The notes: generated by a model from the sequence alone, not told the origin. Counted from the first letter of the stretch, positions 53,173-61,333 are shown. The stretch: 64,000 nucleotides of DNA from JAJTZA01 sp041744075 (GCA_041744075.1 JBGTLQ010000167.1:5477-69476), one strand, 5' to 3'. A program made the numbers and translations.

Positions 53173-54600
53173 TTAAAACAGGTTCAGTTCCTCAACCATC
53201 ACGCAGCGGCGTGAGCGGGTAAATGTCATGGGAGTCGTGACCCCCTCCCCTGTGGGTGTGGCGATGCTAAAGCTAAGGAATCCCTCGCCTCCAAGGCCAA
53301 GGCCGGTCATGCAGGGGCCGTTTTTGATGAACAACGTGGTATCAACCGCTTGAGCCATCTTGGTGAGGGCGTGAATATTGGTCGAATGGATCATGGCAGT
53401 GTGTTTGTAGCCATGCTCGGTCTTGATGGCAGCCGCGATGGCCGCATCGACATTGGGAACACGAACAACCGGGATGAATGGCATCATTTGCTCTTCATCC
53501 ACAAAGATGTGGTCCGCTTTGGTTTCGCCAAAAAGAAGTTGGGTCGAAGACGGGACGGTCACGCCAATCGCCTGGGCCAGCACAGCCGCGTCGCGTCCGA
53601 CCATGTCGCGGTTGACGGAAGCATGTCCGCACCCGGCGCCCTGTCCCTGAGGAAAAACAAAGGCTTTTTCCGTGAGTTGATCGATCTGTGAGGACGTGAG
53701 TTGAACCGCGCCCGCGTTTTTGAGAGCAGTGATGAGCTTGTCGGCGACACTCTCGACCACAAAGACCTGCTTCTCGCCGATGCACAGCAGGTTGTTGTCA
53801 TAGGAAGCTCCTTGAATGATCGCCCGAGCGGCCGCATCAAGATTGGCGGTTTCATCCACAACGACTGGAGGGTTGCCTGGACCTGCGCAAATGGCACGCT
53901 TGCCAGTCTTCATCGCTGCGGCCACCACGGCGGGACCGCCGGTAACGCAAAGCAAACGGACCAAATCGTGACGACACATCTGGTCAAAAGTCTCCAGGGT
54001 GGGTTTGATCACCGTGGTGAGAAGATCCGAAATTCCGGTCTCTTGAAAAATGGCTTCGTTGTAAGCTTTGATAGCAATAGCCGCACATTTGGCGGCTGCC
54101 GGATGGGTGTTGAAGACCACCGAATTGCCAGAAGCAATCATGTTAATTGCGTTTCCTGTCAGAGTGGGAACGCTATGGGTTGAAGGCGTCACAGCGCCGA
54201 TGACACCCCATGGAGCAAAGTCAATGACCGTGAGCCCAAAGTCGCCGCTGAAAGCGTGACGTTCCATAAATTCCACGCCGGGAACCAAGTCGCCACAGAT
54301 TTTTAGTTTCTCGATTTTATGATCCAGCCGTCCAATTTTGGTTTCGGCAAATTCGATTTCTCCCCACTCCTTGGCCTTGGCGACACAAAGTCGGCGGATC
54401 ACATTGATGGCTTGCTTACGGGCGGTGATGCCTTTTTCGCGAAGAGCCTGGAAGGATCGATCCGCGGCTTCCACGGCCTCGTTCATCGAGTCATAAACCC
54501 CGAAGCGGGAAACCCCCCCTGTTTTTGCGGGAGCTGCTTGTATTTGCAGCCTGCTAAGAACTTCGCTGACAACTTTGGAAACCAATTTTTCGTCTATCAT
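53173..54600 (-). CDS. BMC CoA-acylating aldehyde dehydrogenase (PduP/EutE-like)
   Basis: 475 residues. The N-terminal about 20 residues (MIDEKLVSKVVSEVLSRLQI) form an amphipathic helix before a short linker, the classic encapsulation peptide. The fold follows PduP/EutE: DFAPWGVIGAVTPSTHSVPT, GGPAVVAAAMKTGKRAICAG, and the catalytic Cys273 in NNLLCIGEKQ. The enzyme oxidises the core aldehyde, here probably lactaldehyde, to its acyl-CoA with NAD+. It lies between BMC-P genes in the middle of the operon. Confidence 0.95.
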   Translation of the reverse strand: MIDEKLVSKVVSEVLSRLQIQAAPAKTGGVSRFGVYDSMNEAVEAADRSFQALREKGITARKQAINVIRRLCVAKAKEWGEIEFAETKIGRLDHKIEKLKICGDLVPGVEFMERHAFSGDFGLTVIDFAPWGVIGAVTPSTHSVPTLTGNAINMIASGNSVVFNTHPAAAKCAAIAIKAYNEAIFQETGISDLLTTVIKPTLETFDQMCRHDLVRLLCVTGGPAVVAAAMKTGKRAICAGPGNPPVVVDETANLDAAARAIIQGASYDNNLLCIGEKQVFVVESVADKLITALKNAGAVQLTSSQIDQLTEKAFVFPQGQGAGCGHASVNRDMVGRDAAVLAQAIGVTVPSSTQLLFGETKADHIFVDEEQMMPFIPVVRVPNVDAAIAAAIKTEHGYKHTAMIHSTNIHALTKMAQAVDTTLFIKNGPCMTGLGLGGEGFLSFSIATPTGEGVTTPMTFTRSRRCVMVEELNLF

Positions 54601-54612
54601 AATGAGAGTGGC

Positions 54613-54921
54613 CTAATTGGCCCGGAACACTGTTTTTCGCCCCATGTCGACCGTGTCAACGATGCCAACAACAACGGCATCAACCGGGGAATCCTTATCT
54701 TCCGAGGCAAGACGGGCCGAACTGCCTTGGACAATGAGCACCACCTCGCCCTCTCCGGCTCCAAGCGCATCCACAGCGATAATCGTGGATGAACCGGGAC
54801 GGAATTCGTGAGCGGCAGCCGAGTCCATCACCAAGGGCCGCACAACAAGGAATTTGCTCCCTGTCATTTTCGCGTTTTTCTTGGTGGCAACAAGACTGCC
54901 CTCCACACGAGCGAGGATCAT
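54613..54921 (-). CDS. BMC-P shell vertex protein
   Basis: 102 residues. MILARVEGSLVATKKNAKMT at the start and IIAVDALGAGEGEVVLIVQG in the middle identify the EutN/CcmL family. It is the longest of the three vertex paralogues here. It sits 1 base after the BMC-H stop and 12 bases before the aldehyde dehydrogenase. Confidence 0.95.
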   Translation of the reverse strand: MILARVEGSLVATKKNAKMTGSKFLVVRPLVMDSAAAHEFRPGSSTIIAVDALGAGEGEVVLIVQGSSARLASEDKDSPVDAVVVGIVDTVDMGRKTVFRAN

Positions 54922-54922
54922 G

Positions 54923-55204
54923 TTACTTGAGTTTGGGGAGGACCGCGTTCAAGTCGTTGTGCGGACGTGCGATCACGCTCACGCTGACAACTTCGCCCAG
55001 CGATTGAGCGGCTGTTTTTCCGGCTTCCGTGGCGGCTTTGACAGCGGCGACATCACCAGTGACAACGACCGTCACGAGGGCGTTGCCGACTTGGGTCATT
55101 GGGCCGACGAGTTCGACGTTGGCGGATTTTAACATTGCGTCAGTGGCTTCGACGAGGGCGATGAGGCCCCGGGTTTCGATCATTCCTATTGCTTGTTGTG
55201 CCAT
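54923..55204 (-). CDS. BMC-H shell hexamer protein
   Basis: 93 residues from the ATG at 55204. AIGMIETRGLIALVEATDAM followed by LKSANVELVG is the BMC domain signature, and VARP-type residues (VIARPHNDL) close the fold. Hexamers tile the shell facets; a small pore passes substrates. No Shine-Dalgarno precedes the ATG: the leader is AC-rich (CCAACTAATACCAACCCAAC). It is one of three BMC-H paralogues in the locus. Confidence 0.96.
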   Translation of the reverse strand: MAQQAIGMIETRGLIALVEATDAMLKSANVELVGPMTQVGNALVTVVVTGDVAAVKAATEAGKTAAQSLGEVVSVSVIARPHNDLNAVLPKLK

Positions 55205-55223
55205 ATGGTTAGTTGGGTTGGTA

Positions 55224-56414
55224 TTAGTTGGATTGGAGGGTGGAAAGTTTTTGCCACGCGTTGCGGGCGATGATGATTTCTTCATTGGTGGGGATTACAC
55301 GGACATCAATTTTTGAGTCCGGTTTGGAGAGGACCGCTTCGGTGGCGTGGGTTTTGGCATTGGCTTCGTCATCGAAGCTAAGCCCAATAAAATCGAGGTT
55401 GGCGCAAACGCGTGCGCGGAGAGCGGGGTCATTTTCGCCAATGCCTGCGGTGAAAAGAATGGCGTCCACGCCATTCATCTCCACAAGAAATTGGCCAATG
55501 TATTTGCGTATGGCGCCGACAAAAACGTCCAAGGCAATGGCAGCGTCTTCGTTTCCTGCGGCAGCTGCTTCGCGCACATCCCGCATGTCCCCGGTTTCCA
55601 AACCGGACAAGCCCTTGAGGCCGGAGCTGCTTGTGAGGGCTTTTTCCACGGCATCAATGCCAAGACCCAGGTCGCGGGCCAGATAGATAAAGGCAAAGAC
55701 GTCGAAGTCACCGACGCGATTATTTTGTGGCAGGCCGCTTTGAGCCGTCATTCCCCAGCTGGAATTGATCGCCTTGCCATTTTGGACGGCGGCGATTGAC
55801 GAGCTTCCGCCGAGGTGACAGGAAATAATGCGGAGGTTATTCGTGCCGCGGAGTTCCGCGTAACGCTCGGTCACATAGCGATGACTGGCTCCATGGAATC
55901 CCATGCGACGGATGCCATGATCAATGTCCCATGCCCGAGGCACAGGAAACCTGCGGTTGGCCTCTGGCACGTGATCGTAGAACGCCGTTTCAAAGGTGCC
56001 GATGCAGGGAACCTGCGGGTAGAGCCGGTTAAAAACCCTCACTCCGGCAATATAGGGAGGGTTATGAGCCGGGAGGAGCGTGTTAAAATCCTCCATGGCT
56101 TTCAGGACACCTTCATCCATGATTTGTGTTCCGCTCACGCCGCGCGCTGCGACGGGCTTGAATCCCACCGCAGCAAGTCCTGAAAAACCGCCGAGCGCTT
56201 CCTCAACAAACAGAACGGCGGCTTCGTGATCCGAAAATGCGGACACACCGCTTTTCGATTCCTCATCACCGATCTGATATTTCCATGGTGATTCACTGGA
56301 ACCGATCCGCTCGATCCCACCCTTGGCCAGCACACGCTCGGACGGCATCTCAATCAAGCGGAACTTGAAGGAGGTGCTGCCGATATTGGCGACCAGGATG
56401 TGTGCGGGGTCCAT
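55224..56414 (-). CDS. ackA: Acetate/propionate kinase family (BMC acyl-phosphate kinase)
   Basis: 396 residues from the ATG at 56414. The opening LVANIGSTSFKFRLIEMP replaces the usual LVINCGSSSLK with an Ile and a Thr. Other family blocks are present: LLPAHNPPYIAGVRVF, GTFETAFY, RRMGFHGASHRYV and FTAGIGEND. It transfers phosphate from the PduL product (lactyl-, propionyl- or acetyl-phosphate) to ADP. Its place between BMC-H genes ties it to the microcompartment pathway. No encapsulation helix is evident, so it may act outside the shell. Confidence 0.92.
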   Translation of the reverse strand: MDPAHILVANIGSTSFKFRLIEMPSERVLAKGGIERIGSSESPWKYQIGDEESKSGVSAFSDHEAAVLFVEEALGGFSGLAAVGFKPVAARGVSGTQIMDEGVLKAMEDFNTLLPAHNPPYIAGVRVFNRLYPQVPCIGTFETAFYDHVPEANRRFPVPRAWDIDHGIRRMGFHGASHRYVTERYAELRGTNNLRIISCHLGGSSSIAAVQNGKAINSSWGMTAQSGLPQNNRVGDFDVFAFIYLARDLGLGIDAVEKALTSSSGLKGLSGLETGDMRDVREAAAAGNEDAAIALDVFVGAIRKYIGQFLVEMNGVDAILFTAGIGENDPALRARVCANLDFIGLSFDDEANAKTHATEAVLSKPDSKIDVRVIPTNEEIIIARNAWQKLSTLQSN

Positions 56415-56436
56415 GATAGAAAAACGCGGAGGCGAA

Positions 56437-56739
56437 TTACTTAGAAGCTGTCGCAGGTTTGCCACCGAGGAACTTGCCTAGTTTGACAAGGTCTTCATGC
56501 GGGCGTGGGATCACGTGCACGGCAACCACTTCTCCGAGCGTGCTTGCGGCGGTGGCACCGGCCTCTACGGCGGCTTTCACGGCAGCCACATCTCCCTTGA
56601 GGAAAACGGCCACATTGCCGGAGCCAATTTTTTCCCAGCCCACCAACTCGACGTTGGCGGCCTTCAACATGGCGTCCGTTGCTTCAAACTGGGCGGTGAG
56701 GCCCTTCGTTTCGATCATTCCTAATGCTTGTCCAGCCAT
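56437..56739 (-). CDS. BMC-H shell hexamer protein
   Basis: 100 residues. ALGMIETKGLTAQFEATDAM followed by LKAANVELVG and the ending VIPRPHEDL give a clear BMC-H. The last about 12 residues (KFLGGKPATASK) are a short flexible tail not found in the other two. It lies 22 bases upstream of the kinase gene. Confidence 0.96.
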   Translation of the reverse strand: MAGQALGMIETKGLTAQFEATDAMLKAANVELVGWEKIGSGNVAVFLKGDVAAVKAAVEAGATAASTLGEVVAVHVIPRPHEDLVKLGKFLGGKPATASK

Positions 56740-56763
56740 AATAGTATTTCTTTCGGTTTGGGT

Positions 56764-57033
56764 TTAGAGGGTGAAAAATTTGATCAGCTCCGGGGATGGT
56801 CGCGCGATGACGTGCGAAGCGGCAAGATTGCCGACCCGTGCTGCTGATTCCTTGCCGGCTTCGACGGCTGCTTTGACGCTGCCGACATCGCCTTGGACGA
56901 TGGTTGTGACCAAGGATCCCCCGATGGAGATGGTTTTGATCAGTTGCACATTCGCAGCTTTGACCATGGCATCACTGGCTTCCACCAGGCCCACGTAGCC
57001 ACGCGTTTCGATTAATCCGATTGCTTCGCTCAT
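56764..57033 (-). CDS. BMC-H shell hexamer protein
   Basis: 89 residues. AIGLIETRGYVGLVEASDAM with VKAANVQLIK and VIARPSPEL identify the family. It is the first shell gene after pduL. The leader is AC-rich (AACAACACAAACAAAAAC) with no Shine-Dalgarno, a pattern repeated before other genes of this operon. Confidence 0.96.
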   Translation of the reverse strand: MSEAIGLIETRGYVGLVEASDAMVKAANVQLIKTISIGGSLVTTIVQGDVGSVKAAVEAGKESAARVGNLAASHVIARPSPELIKFFTL

Positions 57034-57081
57034 GTTTTTGTTTGTGTTGTTTGGTTGACTGGGTTGATTCGAGATAAAAAA

Positions 57082-57756
57082 TTAGGGGACCGTGAGTTCG
57101 ACTCGTGTGGCGCGTTCCAAATCGCAGGCGTTGGCCTCATCGGTGTCCATGTGCACTTCAAGTTTGAACGAAGGATCAACACGCACGATCATATCGTCGA
57201 AGCGTGTGGTGCATCCCCCGGAAGTCACTTTGAGTGTGATGAGGTCAAGGTGCTTGACCCCGTAAAATTTGGCATCGCTGGGCGACATGTGGACGTGACG
57301 GGCCGCACGAATGATCCCATTTCTCATTTCCAGAATGCCCTTGGGGCCCATGACGTATCCCCCCGGTGTCCCGTCGATGTCGCCTGACATTTTGACGGGA
57401 AGGTCGATGCCGAGTTGGATCGCATCGGTGAATGCCAGCTCGATCTGGGTCAGATTGCGCTCTGGTCCAAGGATTCGCAGATTGGGAATGATGCGTTTGC
57501 GCGGGCCGATGAGGGTCACGGTTTGTTCCGAAGCAAACTGGCCTTCCTGATACAGCCATTTGTGAACGGTCAGCTTGGCTCCTTCACCAAAAAGGACAGC
57601 CAAGTTTTCCGGCGAGATGTGCATATGACGAGCCGAACTATTGACCACCAACACTGGAGCATCCCCGTGCGGCAGGGATTTTCCCAGCTGACGGGAGAGT
57701 GACTCACGAACCAAAGATTCAACAACAGAACGGGAGGGTGGCGGAAGTACACTCAT
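57082..57756 (-). CDS. pduL: BMC phosphotransacylase PduL
   Basis: 224 residues. Two PduL domains carry zinc-ligand histidines: SARHMHISPENL (His44, His46), RAARHVHMSPSDA (His154, His156) and VHMDTDEANAC (His202). The N-terminus (SVVESLVRESLSRQL) forms an amphipathic helix typical of an encapsulation peptide. The enzyme exchanges CoA for phosphate on the acyl-CoA made by the aldehyde dehydrogenase, recycling CoA within the shell. It is the promoter-proximal gene of the BMC operon and divergent from the DeoR regulator. Confidence 0.96.
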   Translation of the reverse strand: MSVLPPPSRSVVESLVRESLSRQLGKSLPHGDAPVLVVNSSARHMHISPENLAVLFGEGAKLTVHKWLYQEGQFASEQTVTLIGPRKRIIPNLRILGPERNLTQIELAFTDAIQLGIDLPVKMSGDIDGTPGGYVMGPKGILEMRNGIIRAARHVHMSPSDAKFYGVKHLDLITLKVTSGGCTTRFDDMIVRVDPSFKLEVHMDTDEANACDLERATRVELTVP

Positions 57757-57856
57757 GTGCGAAAATTGAGGGATGGGGAAAGGCCTTGAAACTTCTGAAG
57801 GGAAGGACAGACGAACAAGCTATGAAAATGGGAGAGATTCAAATTCTGCTAATTTC

Positions 57857-57886
57857 TTTGTTTATGTTTGTATCGGTTTGTTTGTA
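57857..57886. promoter_or_regulatory. Phased direct repeats in the pduL-deoR intergenic region, putative operator
   Basis: Three 10-base units, TTTGTTTATG, TTTGTATCGG and TTTGTTTGTA, lie in perfect 10-bp register. This puts their TTTGT cores on one face of the helix. They lie between the divergent starts (57756 and 57939). Many DeoR-family repressors bind direct repeats, so this is the most likely operator for the adjacent regulator. Confidence 0.5.
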
Positions 57887-57938
57887 AGGGATCAAGAGAA
57901 TTCTTTTCAAACTGCAAAAAAAACTTTACCGCATCTCG

Positions 57939-58730
57939 ATGCTTGCCATTGAACGTCACCGCCGCCTTTTGGATTTGCTTCAGAATTCTGGAAGCGTCCG
58001 CACCGCAGAAGCGGCTCGGGCCTTGGGTGTCACCGAAGAAACCGTGCGGCGGGATTTTGAGAAACTCGAGGCCGAGGGGACGTTGTTGCGTTCGCACGGG
58101 GGAGCCGTCAAACTTGAGCCCTCCCGACAGGAAGTCTCGGAGGAGGAGCGTGTGCATCAGAATATCGAGGCCAAACAGGTGATCGGGCGGGTCGTGCTTG
58201 GGCGCATCAGAGCCGGGCAAACCATCCTATTTGATGCGAGCACCACCGTGAGGCAACTGGCTGAGATCCTCCCGGACCAGCCCCTCACGGTCATCACGAA
58301 TGGACTACGGACTGCCCTGATCTTAACACAAAAACCCGCTATTCGGGTGATTCTGCTTGGTGGTGACCTTCACACCAACTCTCTCTCGTGTGCAGGAGAT
58401 GCAGCCGAGCAGGCGTTGGATCTCATTCATATTGATACGGCTTATATGTCCTGCCGGGGCTTCGATGTGCGACGTGGCCCAAGCGAGGCCACCGAGGAAC
58501 AAGCTCGTCTCAAGCGAAGAATCGTTGAACGCGTTGACGAGGTCTGCCTCCTGACAGACGCCTCCAAGCTGGGCGTTAGCTCAAGCTTCTTTTTTGCACG
58601 ACCGGCCGATGTGAATGTCCTGATTACGGACTCCTCACCCGATGCCCAGACTCGATCGACTCTGGAAGCAGCGGGGGTGGAAATCTGCATTCCAGATGGT
58701 GATGGCAAAAACACGGACTTGCGGACTTGA
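57939..58730 (+). CDS. DeoR-family transcriptional regulator of the BMC locus
   Basis: 263 residues. An N-terminal helix-turn-helix (RLLDLLQNSGSVRTAEAARA; GVTEETVRRDFEKLEAEG) precedes a sugar-phosphate-sensing DeoR C-terminal domain with ILFDASTTVRQLAEIL and CLLTDASKLGVSSSFF. Such repressors release DNA on binding phosphorylated sugars, consistent with fuculose- or rhamnulose-phosphate as inducer. It diverges from the BMC operon with 182 bases between starts. Confidence 0.92.
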   Translation: MLAIERHRRLLDLLQNSGSVRTAEAARALGVTEETVRRDFEKLEAEGTLLRSHGGAVKLEPSRQEVSEEERVHQNIEAKQVIGRVVLGRIRAGQTILFDASTTVRQLAEILPDQPLTVITNGLRTALILTQKPAIRVILLGGDLHTNSLSCAGDAAEQALDLIHIDTAYMSCRGFDVRRGPSEATEEQARLKRRIVERVDEVCLLTDASKLGVSSSFFFARPADVNVLITDSSPDAQTRSTLEAAGVEICIPDGDGKNTDLRT

Positions 58731-59095
58731 TAAGCTTTCAACTTCCGATAGCCGCTGTGCTGCCCATACACCCGCTCCGCCGAAGAAGAGGACATGGCAG
58801 CCCGCTGCTGCCGATCGGCTGGGTTCGTTCCGTTGTGTCTGTTCTGTCCGTTTTGTCCGTTCATACAGTGGTATCTCAGCTTTTCCCTTGCACCGCTACC
58901 GAGAATCTCATACTTTCCTTTCCAGTGAAAGCCTTGGCAACACATATGATCCTTTCTCCGGTTCTACGGCCGGTTTGTCTTGGGCAGCGCCCAAGCCTCC
59001 TCCTATTTCATTAACGGACCCTTGCTGCGCATCGTGCGGACGCGGCTAAGTGGCCGTGACTCCTGTTGAATTCCGCCGATCAACACAAACACCTT
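58731..59095. other. 365-base gap before leuA
   Basis: No full gene is seen. It contains a GTCCGTT-type tandem stretch (58832-58862, GTTCTGTCCGTTTTGTCCGT). It also holds a small Leu-rich ORF (58946-59014) that might be a leader peptide, and a 7-bp perfect hairpin inside that ORF (58979-58995). A leuA promoter is not obvious. Confidence 0.45.
58946..59014 (+). CDS. Possible leuA leader peptide
   Basis: A 22-codon ORF starting ATG at 58946 encodes a peptide with 6 leucines, including a PSLLLF run, ending 82 bases before leuA. Leucine-rich leader peptides control leu operons by attenuation in some bacteria. A hairpin CTTGGGC-AGC-GCCCAAG (58979-58995) lies inside it, but no terminator with a T-run is seen between it and leuA. 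The call is tentative. Confidence 0.25.
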   Translation: MILSPVLRPVCLGQRPSLLLFH

Positions 59096-60646
59096 ATGTC
59101 CGACAAAATACTTATTTTTGATACCACCTTGCGTGATGGGGAGCAATGTCCCGGCGCCAGCATGAACCTGCGTGAAAAAATGGAGGTGGCCCGTCAGCTC
59201 GCTCGCGCCAATGTGGATGTGATTGAGGCTGGTTTTCCTGTTATTAGCGATGGCGACTTTGAAGCCGTGCGCACGATTGCGACTGAAGTGAATGGCCCGA
59301 TAATCTGCGGCTTGGCCAGGTGCGTGAATGGCGACATCGATGCGGCCGCAGAGGCTGTGAAACCGGCGGGCGATCGCGGCAGGGTCCATGTCTTTTTGGC
59401 AACATCCGCGATCCACCGGGAGCACAAATTAAAGAAGGCCCGCGAGGAAATTTTGCGATTGGCAAGAGCCGGGGTCGAGCGCGCGCGGGGATTGGTCAAA
59501 GATGTGGAGTTTTCACCTGAAGATGCCTCACGCACAGAGCCAGATTTTTTGGCAGAGGTTGTTCAAACCGCCATTGAAGCAGGTGCCACCACCATCAATA
59601 TTCCGGATACGGTCGGGTTTGCGGTGCCGGGGGAATTTGCAAAGCTCATCGAATATCTGATGAGCCATGTGAAAGATATTTCGCAGGCCATCGTGAGTGT
59701 GCATTGTCATGACGACTTAGGCTTGGCCGTTGCCAACTCACTGGCGGCGGTAAGTGCGGGCGCGAGACAAGTGGAGGGCACCTTCAATGGCATTGGAGAA
59801 CGTGCGGGCAATTGTGCTTTGGAGGAGGTTGTGATGGCGATTAAGACGCGTCAGGATTTTTTCCAAGACATCCATACCGATGTGGTCTCCAAGGAAATCT
59901 TGAAAACCTCGCGCATCGTCAGCCGCATGAGCGGACTGCACATCGCGCGAAGCAAGGCCATCGTGGGCGAAAACGCTTTTGCTCATAGCTCAGGCATTCA
60001 CCAGGACGGCATTTTGAAAAAGCGTGAGACCTACGAAATCATGGACCCGCAAGATGTGGGATGGGGTGGCACGGAATTGCCCCTCACCAAACACAGTGGC
60101 CGTCATGCCATGATCGCCCGATTGGAACATCTGGGATTTCATCTGCCTGACCAGCAGATCATCGCGATCTTTGACCGCTTCAAAGAGATTGGGGACAAAA
60201 AGAAGTTTGTGTATGACGACGATTTGGCCGCCTTGGTGGAGGATTCGCTGTCATCACCTGACCAAGCCTACACTTTGGAATACATTCACGTGACGAGTGG
60301 CTCGACAACCGTCCCCACGGCCACGGTTCGTCTCCAGCGATCCGGGGAATCTTTCCAGGACTCCAGTCCCGGCAATGGCGCAGCCGATGCCGCCATGCAG
60401 GCTATCGACCGCATCACCAAAAACACGGGCCACCTGAGCGAATACCGGGTGGAGGCGGTCACCCAAGGCCGCGACTCTCTCGGTGAGGTGACCTTGAAAG
60501 TGGACTTTGGCAACGGACAACTCATCACTGGCAAAGGGGCCAGTACGGACGTTATTGAGGCCAGCGCCCGTGCTTATGTGAATGCCATCAATCGGGCGGA
60601 GATCATGAAAGGCCGCGTCAAACGCGTCGAGTCCGCAGGAATCTAA
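59096..60646 (+). CDS. leuA: 2-isopropylmalate synthase
   Basis: 516 residues from the ATG at 59096. The N-terminal TIM barrel has IFDTTLRDGEQCPGASMN (metal Asp, Arg), HCHDDLGLAVANSLAA (metal histidines) and GTFNGIGERAGNCALEEV. A linker follows with HSSGIHQDGILK. A C-terminal regulatory domain (about 390-510) probably binds leucine for feedback inhibition. The enzyme condenses acetyl-CoA with 2-oxoisovalerate, the first step of leucine synthesis. The final residues and full length favour LeuA over homocitrate or citramalate synthase. Confidence 0.92.
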   Translation: MSDKILIFDTTLRDGEQCPGASMNLREKMEVARQLARANVDVIEAGFPVISDGDFEAVRTIATEVNGPIICGLARCVNGDIDAAAEAVKPAGDRGRVHVFLATSAIHREHKLKKAREEILRLARAGVERARGLVKDVEFSPEDASRTEPDFLAEVVQTAIEAGATTINIPDTVGFAVPGEFAKLIEYLMSHVKDISQAIVSVHCHDDLGLAVANSLAAVSAGARQVEGTFNGIGERAGNCALEEVVMAIKTRQDFFQDIHTDVVSKEILKTSRIVSRMSGLHIARSKAIVGENAFAHSSGIHQDGILKKRETYEIMDPQDVGWGGTELPLTKHSGRHAMIARLEHLGFHLPDQQIIAIFDRFKEIGDKKKFVYDDDLAALVEDSLSSPDQAYTLEYIHVTSGSTTVPTATVRLQRSGESFQDSSPGNGAADAAMQAIDRITKNTGHLSEYRVEAVTQGRDSLGEVTLKVDFGNGQLITGKGASTDVIEASARAYVNAINRAEIMKGRVKRVESAGI

Positions 60647-60649
60647 ATC

Positions 60650-61333
60650 CTACTTTGTCCTCACAACGAGCACCCGACGGTCGAGTTGCTTTTCTTCCTC
60701 TGTGCCATTAGGGAATGAAGGAAAGTTTTCCCCATAACCGTGGGCGGTCAGAAGGCTGGCCGGAATATTGTAGCGCAGTGTGAGTTCATCAAAAACCCGT
60801 TTGGCCCGCGCTGCGGAAAGGTCCATGTTGAATTGGTCCGTGCCTTCCGTGCTTGTGTGACCCTCAATGTCAAATTGAGTGCCCGGTTCTTGTTGGCTAA
60901 TGGCGACAATGGCTTGGGCCACTTCCTCCAACGCAAAGCGCGACTCTTGGTCAAGCAGCTCATTTGTTTCGACCTCAAACAAAACGGGGAGCGTGACATA
61001 GTTAAGTTCACGGGTTTGGCCTTGTTCTTCGATCACTACCACATTGCGCTCCATGTCGTAAACACGGCGAGGCTGGGTGGTTTCAACGACTGTGACGGTT
61101 TCCCTCACGGGAGCTGCCTCACGTTTTTCAACAACGACCACACGTGGCGGGGTAGATAACTGACGTTGCAGAACCTCACGGTCCACAGTACGCACCACTT
61201 GTTTGGCAACCCCCACAGGGACACGAATCACATCCCCCACCTGCCCATGTGTGGGGATACTCAGAAGACTGAAGGCCGGTAAAAATAAGAGTACCGAATA
61301 CTTTTGAAGGCGAGGCGCGATGCGGGTTTTCAT
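60650..61333 (-). CDS. OmpA-family peptidoglycan-binding envelope protein
   Basis: 227 residues from the ATG at 61333 with a signal peptide (LLFLPAFSLLSIPTHGQ). The C-terminal about 110 residues are an OmpA domain: LPVLFEVETNELLDQESRFA, FDIEGHTSTEGTDQFNMDLS and LSAARAKRVFDEL, including the conserved Asp/Arg region. It binds peptidoglycan and anchors the envelope. A longer start (61471) would run into the preceding gene. It follows the YqjD/YqjE-like cluster on the same strand and is probably co-transcribed. Confidence 0.85.
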   Translation of the reverse strand: MKTRIAPRLQKYSVLLFLPAFSLLSIPTHGQVGDVIRVPVGVAKQVVRTVDREVLQRQLSTPPRVVVVEKREAAPVRETVTVVETTQPRRVYDMERNVVVIEEQGQTRELNYVTLPVLFEVETNELLDQESRFALEEVAQAIVAISQQEPGTQFDIEGHTSTEGTDQFNMDLSAARAKRVFDELTLRYNIPASLLTAHGYGENFPSFPNGTEEEKQLDRRVLVVRTK

